Below are positions 25,947 through 33,250 of a stretch of 38,905 nt of DNA, one piece after another. Position numbers and translations under genes: made by a program. The DNA is taken from the NCBI GenBank assembly GCA_934271085.1, contig CAKQQU010000008.1, forward strand, positions 1-38,905, written 5' to 3'. Positions within the stretch are counted from its first letter, which is position 1. Every line of letters begins with the position of its first letter. Source of the stretch: an uncultured Bacillota bacterium (lineage in GTDB: Bacteria > Bacillota > Dehalobacteriia > UBA4068). The notes beneath the pieces are model-generated. The model was not told the origin of the DNA, did no database searches, and was given only the letters and a program-made list of their open reading frames with translations.

Positions 25947-26134
25947 GTTAAGGACTGTTTTGAATTTGCATAAGCATCACTGCAGTAATAGATGAGCTTA
26001 ACTTATATATATATTATTATTTGCGAAAGTTGAATTATTAACCGATATATATATTCCCATAGCGTAATATCCGGCAATAATAGGATGTCATCTATTATAT
26101 TCAAAACCGAGTTCTTTACTCGGTTTTTCTTTTT
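25947..26134 (+). ncRNA. Candidate structured small RNA or rny leader
   Basis: About 185 nt between the promoter above and a terminator, with no credible gene on either strand. The two ends pair: AGGACT (25951-25956) with AGTTCT (26110-26115, one G-T), and GTTTTGAAT (25957-25965) with ATTCAAAAC (26099-26107, nine of nine). Further in, TAATAGATGA (25986-25995) pairs with TCATCTATTA (26088-26097, ten of ten). An AT-only helix (26005-26014 with 26045-26054) is possible in the middle. The strand at 26091-26097 can instead form a local hairpin with ATAATAG just upstream, giving two exclusive folds. The closing stem also overlaps the terminator stem. Size and overall shape recall 6S RNA, but I could not match its conserved sequence. 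It could equally be an attenuator controlling rny. Confidence 0.5.
26103..26134 (+). terminator. Terminator ahead of rny
   Basis: AAAACCGAGT (26103-26112), loop TCTTT, ACTCGGTTTT (26118-26127), then TTTTTCTTTTT-like tract from 26124 to 26134. Its left arm shares 26103-26107 and 26110-26112 with the long-range closing stem of the candidate RNA, so the two cannot form together. Confidence 0.88.
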
Positions 26135-26200
26135 GTCGAAAAAACCGTTAAAAATGAAAAAATGAGAAAATGAAAAAGAAATCATATATGGAGGTGAATT

Positions 26201-27742
26201 ATGACAACAATAAGTTGGTTATTGATTGCTCTGGGCTGCCTGGCAATAGGTTGCCTGGTGGGTTATATTGTCCGCAAAAAGCTGGCGGAAGCCAGAATAA
26301 AATCTGCGGAAGAAGCTGCTGCCAAGATACTTATCGACGCTAAAAAAGAAAGCGAGACCAGAAAAAAGGAGGCTCTGCTGGAGGCAAAAGAGGAAATACA
26401 TCGCTTGCGCTCCGAGGCTGAGCGGGAAAATAAGGAAAGACGTAACGAGATCAAGCATCAGGAAAACCGTCTGCAAAAGAAGGAAGAAGATATCGACCGC
26501 AAAATGGATGGTATTGAGCGCAAGGAAGAAACTATCCATCAGCGGGAAAAAGAGGCTGAAGAGTACCTGGCAAAGGCTCAGGAACTGCAGAAGCAGAAGC
26601 TGGAAGAACTGGAAAAGGTATCCGGGCTTACTGTGGCAGAGGCTAAACAGCTGTTGCTTAACAGCATTGAAGATGAAGTCAAGCACGAATCTGCCATGAT
26701 GGTTAGGGATATTGAGAATTCCGCCCGTGAAGAGGGGGAGAAAAGAGCTAAGGAAATCGTGGCTTCCGCTATCCAAAGGGTGGCTGCGGATCACTGCTCG
26801 GAAACTACTGTATCTGTTGTTGCCTTGCCCAATGAAGAAATGAAAGGCCGTATCATCGGCCGCGAGGGCCGTAATATCCGCACCCTGGAGACGCTTACCG
26901 GCATCGATCTGATAATTGACGATACTCCAGAGGCAGTTATCCTTTCCGGCTTTGATCCTGTCCGCAGGGAAATAGCCCGTAATGCTCTGGAAAAACTTAT
27001 ACTTGACGGACGTATTCAGCCCGGACGCATTGAAGAGATGGTGGAAAAATCCCGCAAGGAAGTGGAGCAGCGCATTTGGGATGAAGGCGAGCAGGCTACC
27101 TTTGATACCAATGTTCATGGGCTGCACAGTGAGCTTATCAAATTGCTGGGCCGTCTTAAATTCCGCACCAGCTATGGCCAGAACGTGCTTAAGCATAGTG
27201 TAGAGGTGGCTCATTTGGCTGGCGTTATGGCTGCGGAACTGGGCGCGGATATCACTTTGGCCAAACGCGCCGGCCTGCTCCATGATATAGGCAAAGCTAT
27301 CGATCATGAGGTAGAAGGTTCCCATACTGTTATCGGCGCGGATATTGCCCGCAAATACAAGGAAAGCCCGGAAGTTGTTCATGCTATTTTGGCCCATCAC
27401 GGAGATGTGGAGATCGGCTCTCTGGAAGCGGCATTGGTTCAGGCTGCCGATACTATTTCCGCAGCCCGTCCCGGCGCCCGCAGAGAGACTCTGGAATACT
27501 ATATCAAACGCCTGCAGAAGCTGGAAGAGATCGCTGACGGCTTCGAAGGAGTGGAAAAATCCTTTGCTATTCAGGCAGGCCGGGAGATCCGCGTGATAGT
27601 GCAACCGGATAAGATAGACGACCTGATGGCTGTTACAGTAGCCCGCGATATTTCCAAACGAATTGAAGCAGAGCTGGAATATCCCGGTCAAATCAAGGTA
27701 GTGGTGATCCGCGAGACCCGCGCCACCGAGTATGCCAGATAG
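26201..27742 (+). CDS. rny: Ribonuclease Y
   Basis: Membrane-anchored endoribonuclease that starts mRNA decay in many Bacillota. One N-terminal helix (about 4-24), a long charged coiled coil (about 28-150), a KH domain (KGRIIGREGRNIRTLETLTG region, about 215-265), and an HD domain with catalytic His361-Asp362 in LLHDIGKA followed by HHGD. Length (513) is typical. A strong GGAGGTG precedes the ATG. The only good upstream promoter lies before the terminator at 26103, so expression may depend on read-through, or on a promoter I could not recognise. ymdB follows, the conserved pair. Confidence 0.97.
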   Translation: MTTISWLLIALGCLAIGCLVGYIVRKKLAEARIKSAEEAAAKILIDAKKESETRKKEALLEAKEEIHRLRSEAERENKERRNEIKHQENRLQKKEEDIDRKMDGIERKEETIHQREKEAEEYLAKAQELQKQKLEELEKVSGLTVAEAKQLLLNSIEDEVKHESAMMVRDIENSAREEGEKRAKEIVASAIQRVAADHCSETTVSVVALPNEEMKGRIIGREGRNIRTLETLTGIDLIIDDTPEAVILSGFDPVRREIARNALEKLILDGRIQPGRIEEMVEKSRKEVEQRIWDEGEQATFDTNVHGLHSELIKLLGRLKFRTSYGQNVLKHSVEVAHLAGVMAAELGADITLAKRAGLLHDIGKAIDHEVEGSHTVIGADIARKYKESPEVVHAILAHHGDVEIGSLEAALVQAADTISAARPGARRETLEYYIKRLQKLEEIADGFEGVEKSFAIQAGREIRVIVQPDKIDDLMAVTVARDISKRIEAELEYPGQIKVVVIRETRATEYAR

Positions 27743-27752
27743 GGAAAAGCTG

Positions 27753-27799
27753 AAGCTGTCCCTGCAAGGAGCAGATATCCTGGCAGGGACAGCTTTTTT
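27753..27799 (+). terminator. Terminator between rny and ymdB
   Basis: Thirteen-pair stem AAGCTGTCCCTGC (27753-27765) with GCAGGGACAGCTT (27783-27795), further inner AGGA/TCCT pairing, then six T. Only 20 bases separate it from ymdB. Confidence 0.93.
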
Positions 27800-27819
27800 A
27801 TATGTAAAGGAGAAATTAT

Positions 27820-28602
27820 ATGCGTATTTTGTTTATTGGCGATATCGTGGGCTCCCAGGGCAGGCATATGGTTCAGGAACATCTGGGGCGACTTGTCGAT
27901 GAAAAAAAAATCGATTTCGTCATAGCCAACGGGGAGAACGCTACCGGGGGGTTCGGCCTTAATCAGCGCAGTTTCCGGGAGCTGGCGGACTGCGGTATAG
28001 ACGCTTTTACCACAGGTAATCATACCTGGGATAACAAGGATATATATAATTATATAGATAAAGAAAAACGTCTGGTGCGCCCGGCCAATTATCCTCAGGG
28101 TACGCCCGGCAGGGGCTGGCAGGAATTTCGGGTAGGCGGCCGCCGTTTGATAGTAGCCAATATTATCGGCCGGGTCTTTATGCAGCCTTTGGATTGTCCT
28201 TTTAGGGCTATGGATTCCCTGCTTAGGCAATTTTCTGTTAAAGATTCCGTCATCTTTGTGGATTTTCATGGGGAAGCTACCTCGGAAAAGCTGGCTATGG
28301 GCTGGTATCTGGATGGCCGGATATCTGCCATGGTGGGTACGCATACCCATGTGCAGACAAATGACAGCCGCATCCTCCCCAAAGGAACCGGATATCTGAC
28401 GGATGCCGGTATGACCGGCCCCCGCGATTCTATTTTAGGGGTGGAGCGGGATATAATAATACAACGCTACCTTAGCGGCGTCAGCCCCCGTTTTGAGATA
28501 GCAAGCGGAGACCTGCAGTTTAACGGCGTTATTTTCCAGATAGGGCAGGATAACAAGACAGAGGATATGGAATTGGTCAATTTTTGGCAGCCAGGACTTT
28601 AG
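27820..28602 (+). CDS. ymdB: YmdB-family metallophosphoesterase
   Basis: Di-iron phosphodiesterase acting on 2',3'-cyclic nucleotides in vitro; in Bacillus it affects biofilm and motility choices. Metal ligands are all visible: Asp8 (FIGDIVGS), Glu39 and Asn40 (NGENATGG), Asn67 and His68 (GNHTWDN), the FHGEA His, and GTHTHVQT. Length is 260 as in Bacillus. AAAGGAG precedes the ATG. No clear promoter lies between the strong terminator and the start, so it probably relies on read-through from rny or a promoter within rny. Confidence 0.94.
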   Translation: MRILFIGDIVGSQGRHMVQEHLGRLVDEKKIDFVIANGENATGGFGLNQRSFRELADCGIDAFTTGNHTWDNKDIYNYIDKEKRLVRPANYPQGTPGRGWQEFRVGGRRLIVANIIGRVFMQPLDCPFRAMDSLLRQFSVKDSVIFVDFHGEATSEKLAMGWYLDGRISAMVGTHTHVQTNDSRILPKGTGYLTDAGMTGPRDSILGVERDIIIQRYLSGVSPRFEIASGDLQFNGVIFQIGQDNKTEDMELVNFWQPGL

Positions 28603-28613
28603 CAGGAGGTATT

Positions 28614-29558
28614 ATGAGAGCGGATTGTCATTGTGATACTGCTTTGTTTTTGCTGGAGACGGCGAGCCTGCGGGAACTTAAGCAGGCTCACCAGGATCTG
28701 CGCAGGCTGAACCGCTGGCTGGATCTGTGTTTTATGGGTATCTTTATCGACGAAAAGGAAAACGGTGAAGATACTCCGGCCATGTTTCGGAAGGTGCTGC
28801 AGCTTTTGAAATCCGATATGGCGGCAAACAGCGATCTGGTAAAGCCTTTGCTCTGGCGGGAGCAGTTGGCAGATAAGGACTCCCGGACTTTGCTGCTTGT
28901 CAGCGCTGAAGGTGCCGCAGGTCTGGGCAGGAATGCCCGGTTTCTTGACGATTATTACAACTGTGGTTTACGGGCGGTGGGACTTACCTGGAATTATGCA
29001 AACGAATATGCAGGCGGCTGCGGATCTGCTGAAGGCCTTAGCGAAAGCGGCAGGGAATTGATACGCCGCTGCGAGGATATGGGTATACTGGTGGATTGCG
29101 CTCATCTTAACCGCAGCAGCTTCTGGCAGGTTATGGAAATAGCTCAAAAACCGCTGATTGTTTCCCATACCTGCTGCGATGCTTTGCAGTATCACCGGCG
29201 TAATCTTACTGATAGGCAGATGCTGGCTGTGGCAGAGCACGGCGGAGTGATAGGCATTGGTTTTGTTCCTGATTTTCTGGGAGGGGCAGGAAATTTATGC
29301 CGCCTTTGCGAACATATTGAATACAGCGTGGCTTTGGTGGGCAGCGAGCATGTGGCCCTGGGGAGTGATTTCGACGGCTGCAGCCCAGACCCTGAGCTGG
29401 CAGGTATAGAAAAACTGGATGATGTTTTTCGCCAATTGGCTTTGCGGGGCATGAAAGATCATGATCTGGCCAATATAATGGGAGACAGCGTGGCTGCTTT
29501 GTTGAAGCATATCCTGCCTTGCCGCCCCTGCGCTGATCAGACAGGGAAAAGAGGATGA
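28614..29558 (+). CDS. Membrane dipeptidase (peptidase M19 family)
   Basis: Zinc dipeptidase of the renal dipeptidase family, 314 residues. His6 and Asp8 (CHCDT, in place of the common DGHND), bridging Glu99 (SAEGAAGL), VSHTCCDAL, and GSDFDG near the C terminus give the di-zinc site. There is no signal peptide or membrane helix, so despite its family name it should be cytoplasmic. Substrates may be L,D- or L,L-dipeptides, possibly from wall turnover. AGGAGGT precedes the ATG at 28614; an earlier in-frame start inside ymdB is not supported. Next gene starts after three bases. Confidence 0.9.
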   Translation: MRADCHCDTALFLLETASLRELKQAHQDLRRLNRWLDLCFMGIFIDEKENGEDTPAMFRKVLQLLKSDMAANSDLVKPLLWREQLADKDSRTLLLVSAEGAAGLGRNARFLDDYYNCGLRAVGLTWNYANEYAGGCGSAEGLSESGRELIRRCEDMGILVDCAHLNRSSFWQVMEIAQKPLIVSHTCCDALQYHRRNLTDRQMLAVAEHGGVIGIGFVPDFLGGAGNLCRLCEHIEYSVALVGSEHVALGSDFDGCSPDPELAGIEKLDDVFRQLALRGMKDHDLANIMGDSVAALLKHILPCRPCADQTGKRG

Positions 29559-29561
29559 AAT

Positions 29562-30395
29562 ATGACCGGTTTCGATCTGCATATGCATTCCACTGCTTCT
29601 GACGGAGCTGAGTCTCCGGCTGCATTGGTGGATATGGCTAAAGATAAAGGGCTGCTGGGAATGGCTCTTACTGACCATGACACGGCTGCCGGCTGCGAAG
29701 AGGCTATGGCTGAAGGCAGAGCGATCGGACTGGTAGTTATACCCGGTATCGAGCTTTCCGCGGAGGAGGATGAAAAAGATATCCATATTCTCGGATATTG
29801 GATAGAGCCAGAAGCGATAAAAAATGATGATGAGCTTAATTTCATGCGGCAGGCCCGTTATACCCGTCTTTATGATATGGTAGGCAGACTGCACCGTATA
29901 GGAATCAATCTTGACGCTGATTCTATTCTGGCGGAGGCGGCGAACTGCGGTTCTCCCGGCAGGCCGCTGATCGCCAGAGCAATGATAAAGGCCGGCTATG
30001 TCGCCAGTGTACGGGAGGCATTTAATAAATGGCTCAGCCGGGGTATGCCCGGCTATGTTCCCCGGGTCAAGCTGGACCCGCTGAGGGCAATCGAGATCAT
30101 TATGCGTTCCGGGGGAGTGGCGGTATTGGCTCATCCGGGGGCAGGAGTGCCGGATCACATGATACCACGTTTGATCAAGGGAGGTCTGGGAGGTATAGAG
30201 GTATTCCATCCTGACCATAATCCGGCGGCAGAGCATAAGTATCAGCAGATAGCGGCAGCTTATCGCCTGCCTATGACCGGCGGTTCGGATTTTCATACAG
30301 ATGGCGCCCGCAGTATAGGCTGCCGGATGGCCAGTATGCAGCAGCTTAGCCTGCTGGCTGCGAAAAGGGAAGAATTGTTGGGTATATCCGGTTGA
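29562..30395 (+). CDS. PHP-domain phosphoesterase (TrpH/RNase AM-like)
   Basis: Polymerase-and-histidinol-phosphatase domain protein, 277 residues. Metal motifs: DLHMHS (His7, His9), LTDHD (Asp38, His39), PGIELS, LAHPG and GSDFHTD. The family includes enzymes removing nucleotides from RNA 5' ends or hydrolysing 3',5'-nucleoside bisphosphates (E. coli RNase AM/YciV). A role in end-stage RNA turnover would suit its place a few genes after RNase Y, but that is inference. GAGGATG precedes the ATG. Confidence 0.9.
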   Translation: MTGFDLHMHSTASDGAESPAALVDMAKDKGLLGMALTDHDTAAGCEEAMAEGRAIGLVVIPGIELSAEEDEKDIHILGYWIEPEAIKNDDELNFMRQARYTRLYDMVGRLHRIGINLDADSILAEAANCGSPGRPLIARAMIKAGYVASVREAFNKWLSRGMPGYVPRVKLDPLRAIEIIMRSGGVAVLAHPGAGVPDHMIPRLIKGGLGGIEVFHPDHNPAAEHKYQQIAAAYRLPMTGGSDFHTDGARSIGCRMASMQQLSLLAAKREELLGISG

Positions 30396-30450
30396 GCACA
30401 TAATGATAATAAGAAAGGTTTTTTCATATACTATCCCGGGAGGGATGACT

Positions 30451-30675
30451 ATGGAAAAAGATCTGGAACGTATATATCAGGAAAAAATAAGCCGTCTGGA
30501 AGAGGATATTTCCGGTCTGAGAATGAGCAGGCGGGTAATGATGTCTCTGCTGGAACAGGATCGTTTCTGGCAAAAGGCGGAGACACAGCGGCTGGTGCAG
30601 GAAAATAAAAGGCTTAACAAGCGTTTGGCCAGCTATGCCAAGCGGCTGTGGCAAAGCAGAACAGATAATTGCTGA
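30451..30675 (+). CDS. Small coiled-coil protein, unknown function
   Basis: 74 residues, rich in Glu, Arg, Leu and Gln; one long charged helix with heptad-like Leu spacing from about 10 to 65, so probably a coiled coil. No membrane segment, Cys motif or known domain seen. GGGAGGG (30438-30444) lies six bases before the ATG at 30451, which supports real translation; earlier in-frame ATGs at 30445 and 30403 are less well placed. The stop is 12 bases before the CobS-like gene, so the two probably share a transcript. Confidence 0.65.
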   Translation: MEKDLERIYQEKISRLEEDISGLRMSRRVMMSLLEQDRFWQKAETQRLVQENKRLNKRLASYAKRLWQSRTDNC

Positions 30676-30687
30676 ATATATTTTGAA

Positions 30688-31470
30688 ATGAAAAAATTTT
30701 TTTTACTGCTGGATCAACTGACATATATACCGGTGCCTAAAAAGCTGACCGCACCTTTGGATCAGTTTCCAAAGGCTTTGCGATATTTGCCTTTGCTGGG
30801 ATTGCTTATAGGCGCGGTACTTTACTTTACCGCCCGCCTGGTAACAGTAATGCCTGCTTCCGGTGGGGCTGCGGTACTGTTGGGCATGCATTTGCTTTGC
30901 GGCGGAGCCCGTTTGCTGCGGGATCTGATGACTGTGGCAAGCGGTATTTCCGTTGACCCTCTTTACTCTGATGAAAATACAAAGCCGCTGCCGCCTACTA
31001 ATCCGGATAATGAAAAAGAGCTTACGGCGAAAGCCTGGCGTTTTAATACCAGCAGGGCCGGGCTGGTGTGGGGCGGAATCTGGGTTGCGGCATTATATTT
31101 TTTGTATCTTGTTTTTTTGACCTCGGATAAGCTGAGCGAATTTGTTTTTATTTGCTGCCCCGTTATCAGCTACTGGCTGATGAGCTGGCTGATTTATTAT
31201 TTTTATGCAGTGCCGCCGGCCTGGCTGCATCGTAATTTCCGGCGGCGGGATTTTGTAGTGTCTTCGGTACTGGCACTGGTATCTATATGCTTTTTCAGCA
31301 GCCCTGCCTTGTATATTGCAGTTATGACCGCCTTTTTGGGTATATATATATTCGGTACATACCGGCAGCGTACAGCAGGGGGATTGGATGATGTCTGTTA
31401 CGGCGCGGCCTGCGCCTGGGCGCATGTACTGTTTTTGCTGGCCTGGTTTACCTGCGACCGCTTCATCTAG
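30688..31470 (+). CDS. CobS-like membrane protein lacking catalytic motifs
   Basis: 260-residue polytopic membrane protein. Its N terminus (LDQLTYIPVP, then LRYLPLLGLLIGAVLYF) and overall plan resemble CobS, adenosylcobinamide-GDP ribazoletransferase. The diagnostic sites are gone: in place of TGGLHLDGLADTADG is a segment (71-86) with GG but none of the three Asp; the KDSRIG motif has become NTSRAG; the C-terminal GGxTGDxxGA reads GGLDDVCYGA. CobS activity is therefore unlikely. It has a poor ribosome site and may be translated together with the small gene before it. No other cobalamin gene is nearby. The homology is my reading of motifs, not a search. Confidence 0.6.
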   Translation: MKKFFLLLDQLTYIPVPKKLTAPLDQFPKALRYLPLLGLLIGAVLYFTARLVTVMPASGGAAVLLGMHLLCGGARLLRDLMTVASGISVDPLYSDENTKPLPPTNPDNEKELTAKAWRFNTSRAGLVWGGIWVAALYFLYLVFLTSDKLSEFVFICCPVISYWLMSWLIYYFYAVPPAWLHRNFRRRDFVVSSVLALVSICFFSSPALYIAVMTAFLGIYIFGTYRQRTAGGLDDVCYGAACAWAHVLFLLAWFTCDRFI

Positions 31471-31496
31471 ACTATTTGTGTCGAATGTGCTAGAAT
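31468..31496 (+). promoter_or_regulatory. Putative promoter of the LCP gene
   Basis: TAGACT (31468-31473), 17 bases, TAGAAT (31491-31496). It overlaps the stop of the preceding gene. The hairpin at 31516 follows about 15 bases after the expected start. Confidence 0.4.
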
Positions 31497-31515
31497 AATA
31501 AACAGCGATGGTTTC

Positions 31516-31543
31516 AGCCGGAGCTAATTGCTCCGGCTCTTTC
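31516..31543 (+). terminator. Terminator or leader hairpin before the LCP gene
   Basis: AGCCGGAGC (31516-31524), loop TAATT, GCTCCGGCT (31530-31538), then CTTTC. Strong stem, short interrupted T-tract. It ends the rny-to-CobS-like unit, or attenuates the next one. Confidence 0.65.
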
Positions 31544-31600
31544 TATAGGATTATCCGGCGCTGTAACGGGCGCTTATACTTATGTGAAAAGGGAGAATAT

Positions 31601-32485
31601 ATGGAGCATAAAAGGAAAAAGCATGGCTGCCTTAAAGCCGTTATCATCTTTGTTTTACTGCTGGCTTTGGCTGTAGTGGGATTTTTGTGGCTTAAAGATA
31701 TAAAAGGTATGGTCCCGGATAGGGATACCCAGAGCTATCCTAACGCATCCCCGGACAAGCTGTATATTCTGCTGGCCGGTTCTGATAAAACGGAATCGCT
31801 GGAGGTAGCCAGAACGGATACCATCATTATGGCCTGTGTGGATGTGCAGAAAGGAAGCATATATCTGCTTTCCATTCCCCGTGATTCTTATGTCGATATA
31901 CCCGGGCACGGATATGATAAGATCAATCATGCGTATGCTTACGGAGGCCTGGAACTGCTGGAGGATACCGTAAGCAATTTGCTGGGGTTGCCCATAGATC
32001 ATTACGCTATGGTGGATTTTGAGGGTTTTGAGGGTATTATCGATGCTTTGGGCGGCATTGAGATCGATGTAGACAAAAGGATGTATTATCAGACTTATGA
32101 CGATTTGATCGATATCGAGGCGGGGCTGCAGCGGCTGGACGGACGCCAGGCATTGCAATATGTGCGCTACCGCTCTGATGCATTGGGCGATATTACCCGT
32201 GTTTCCCGGCAGCAAAACCTGTTGAAAGCGGTTTACAGGGAGTTTACGGAGAATATGGGATGGCTGAAGCTGCCCCAGCTTGTGCCGGCAGTTGCCAAGG
32301 CTGTTGATACTGATATGGGTTACGGAGAATTGCTGCGCCTGGCTATGTTTTTCAAAAGCATGGATCCTGAGTCGGTGGATAGCTCCACTCTTGACGGCGA
32401 TTTTCTTACTCTGAACGGGGTCAGTTACTGGCAGGTGGATGAGGATGCCCTGTCCAGACTTTTGACAGAAAAATTCGGAGAATAA
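31601..32485 (+). CDS. LytR-CpsA-Psr (LCP) family glycopolymer transferase
   Basis: Membrane-anchored enzyme that moves undecaprenyl-linked glycopolymers onto peptidoglycan or another acceptor. A basic N terminus and one helix (about 10-30) place the rest outside. LCP core: LYILLAGSD, ARTDTIIMA, SIPRDSYVDIPGHG, KINHAYAYGG, and LQRLDGRQALQYVRYRSD. The conserved Arg and Asp residues that bind the lipid diphosphate are present. Length is 294. ATG at 31601 follows GGGAG; a longer frame upstream has no site. radC starts two bases after its stop. Confidence 0.93.
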   Translation: MEHKRKKHGCLKAVIIFVLLLALAVVGFLWLKDIKGMVPDRDTQSYPNASPDKLYILLAGSDKTESLEVARTDTIIMACVDVQKGSIYLLSIPRDSYVDIPGHGYDKINHAYAYGGLELLEDTVSNLLGLPIDHYAMVDFEGFEGIIDALGGIEIDVDKRMYYQTYDDLIDIEAGLQRLDGRQALQYVRYRSDALGDITRVSRQQNLLKAVYREFTENMGWLKLPQLVPAVAKAVDTDMGYGELLRLAMFFKSMDPESVDSSTLDGDFLTLNGVSYWQVDEDALSRLLTEKFGE

Positions 32486-32487
32486 AT

Positions 32488-33183
32488 ATGGAAAAGAGCA
32501 ATATACATGCAGGGCACCGACAACGGCTGAAAGATCTGGCAAAAGAGAACGGTTTGGATGGTATGTCCTCTTATCAGGTCCTGGAGCTGCTGCTGTATTA
32601 TGCTGTTCCCCAAAAGGATACCAATGTGCTTGCCCACAGGTTAATAGATACTTTCGGTTCTCTTTCGGCCGTGTTTGACGCGGAATACGAAAGCCTGTTG
32701 ACAGTGAATGGCGTAGGAGCGCATACTGCCAGTCTGCTAACGCTGATGCCGGCTTTGTTTCGCCGCTACGGGCAGGATCTGGCAGGTGAAAAATGTGTTA
32801 TCAGCAATTTTACTCAGGCAAAGGAATATGTTAAGCATCTTTTTATTGGCAAGACTTATGAGGAATTTTATTTGATCTGCCTTAACAATCAGCTGCGGGT
32901 CAATAAATCATCCATGCTTAACAGCGGTTCTTTAAATGAAGTAACTATCTATCCCCGGGTGGCTGTGGAGATGGCGCTGCGTCATAAAGCAAAGTTTATT
33001 CTCCTGGCCCATAATCATCCCGGCGGCAGGGCCCAGCCGTCTTCGGAAGATGTAAAAGTTACCCATGCTATCCGTAATGTGCTGGAACCAATGGGCATTA
33101 TAGTTCTGGATCATCTGATATATTCCGGCGAGGACTGCTTCAGTTTTGTGGAAAAGGGTCTGCTGCCCCGGAGAGCAGTGTAA
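32488..33183 (+). CDS. radC: RadC/UPF0758 family JAB-domain protein
   Basis: 231-residue member of the RadC family. The N-terminal helix-hairpin-helix region (about 55-90, VNGVGAHTA) precedes a JAB/MPN+ domain with metal motif HNHPGG (175-180) plus S186 and D188, the complete JAMM pattern. Despite the name, a direct DNA repair role is not established; the metalloprotease-like fold suggests a hydrolase or processing function. It begins two bases after the LCP gene, with GGAGA inside that gene's end. Confidence 0.93.
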   Translation: MEKSNIHAGHRQRLKDLAKENGLDGMSSYQVLELLLYYAVPQKDTNVLAHRLIDTFGSLSAVFDAEYESLLTVNGVGAHTASLLTLMPALFRRYGQDLAGEKCVISNFTQAKEYVKHLFIGKTYEEFYLICLNNQLRVNKSSMLNSGSLNEVTIYPRVAVEMALRHKAKFILLAHNHPGGRAQPSSEDVKVTHAIRNVLEPMGIIVLDHLIYSGEDCFSFVEKGLLPRRAV

Positions 33184-33250
33184 TTAGCAATCTGTCCTGA
33201 AAACAGCCAGTATGAAAAGAGCGTTATGGGGCAATAAATGTGGTGATAAT

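Noticed and set aside
26001..26060. TA-repeat tract as a CRISPR-like or tandem repeat array
   Set aside because: Only two short TATATATA runs, separated by unrelated sequence; they may pair in RNA but form no repeat-spacer pattern.
26003..26185. 60-residue minus-strand frame in the recX-rny gap
   Set aside because: Low-complexity Ile/Phe/Lys sequence from AT-rich DNA, running through the terminator and without a ribosome site.
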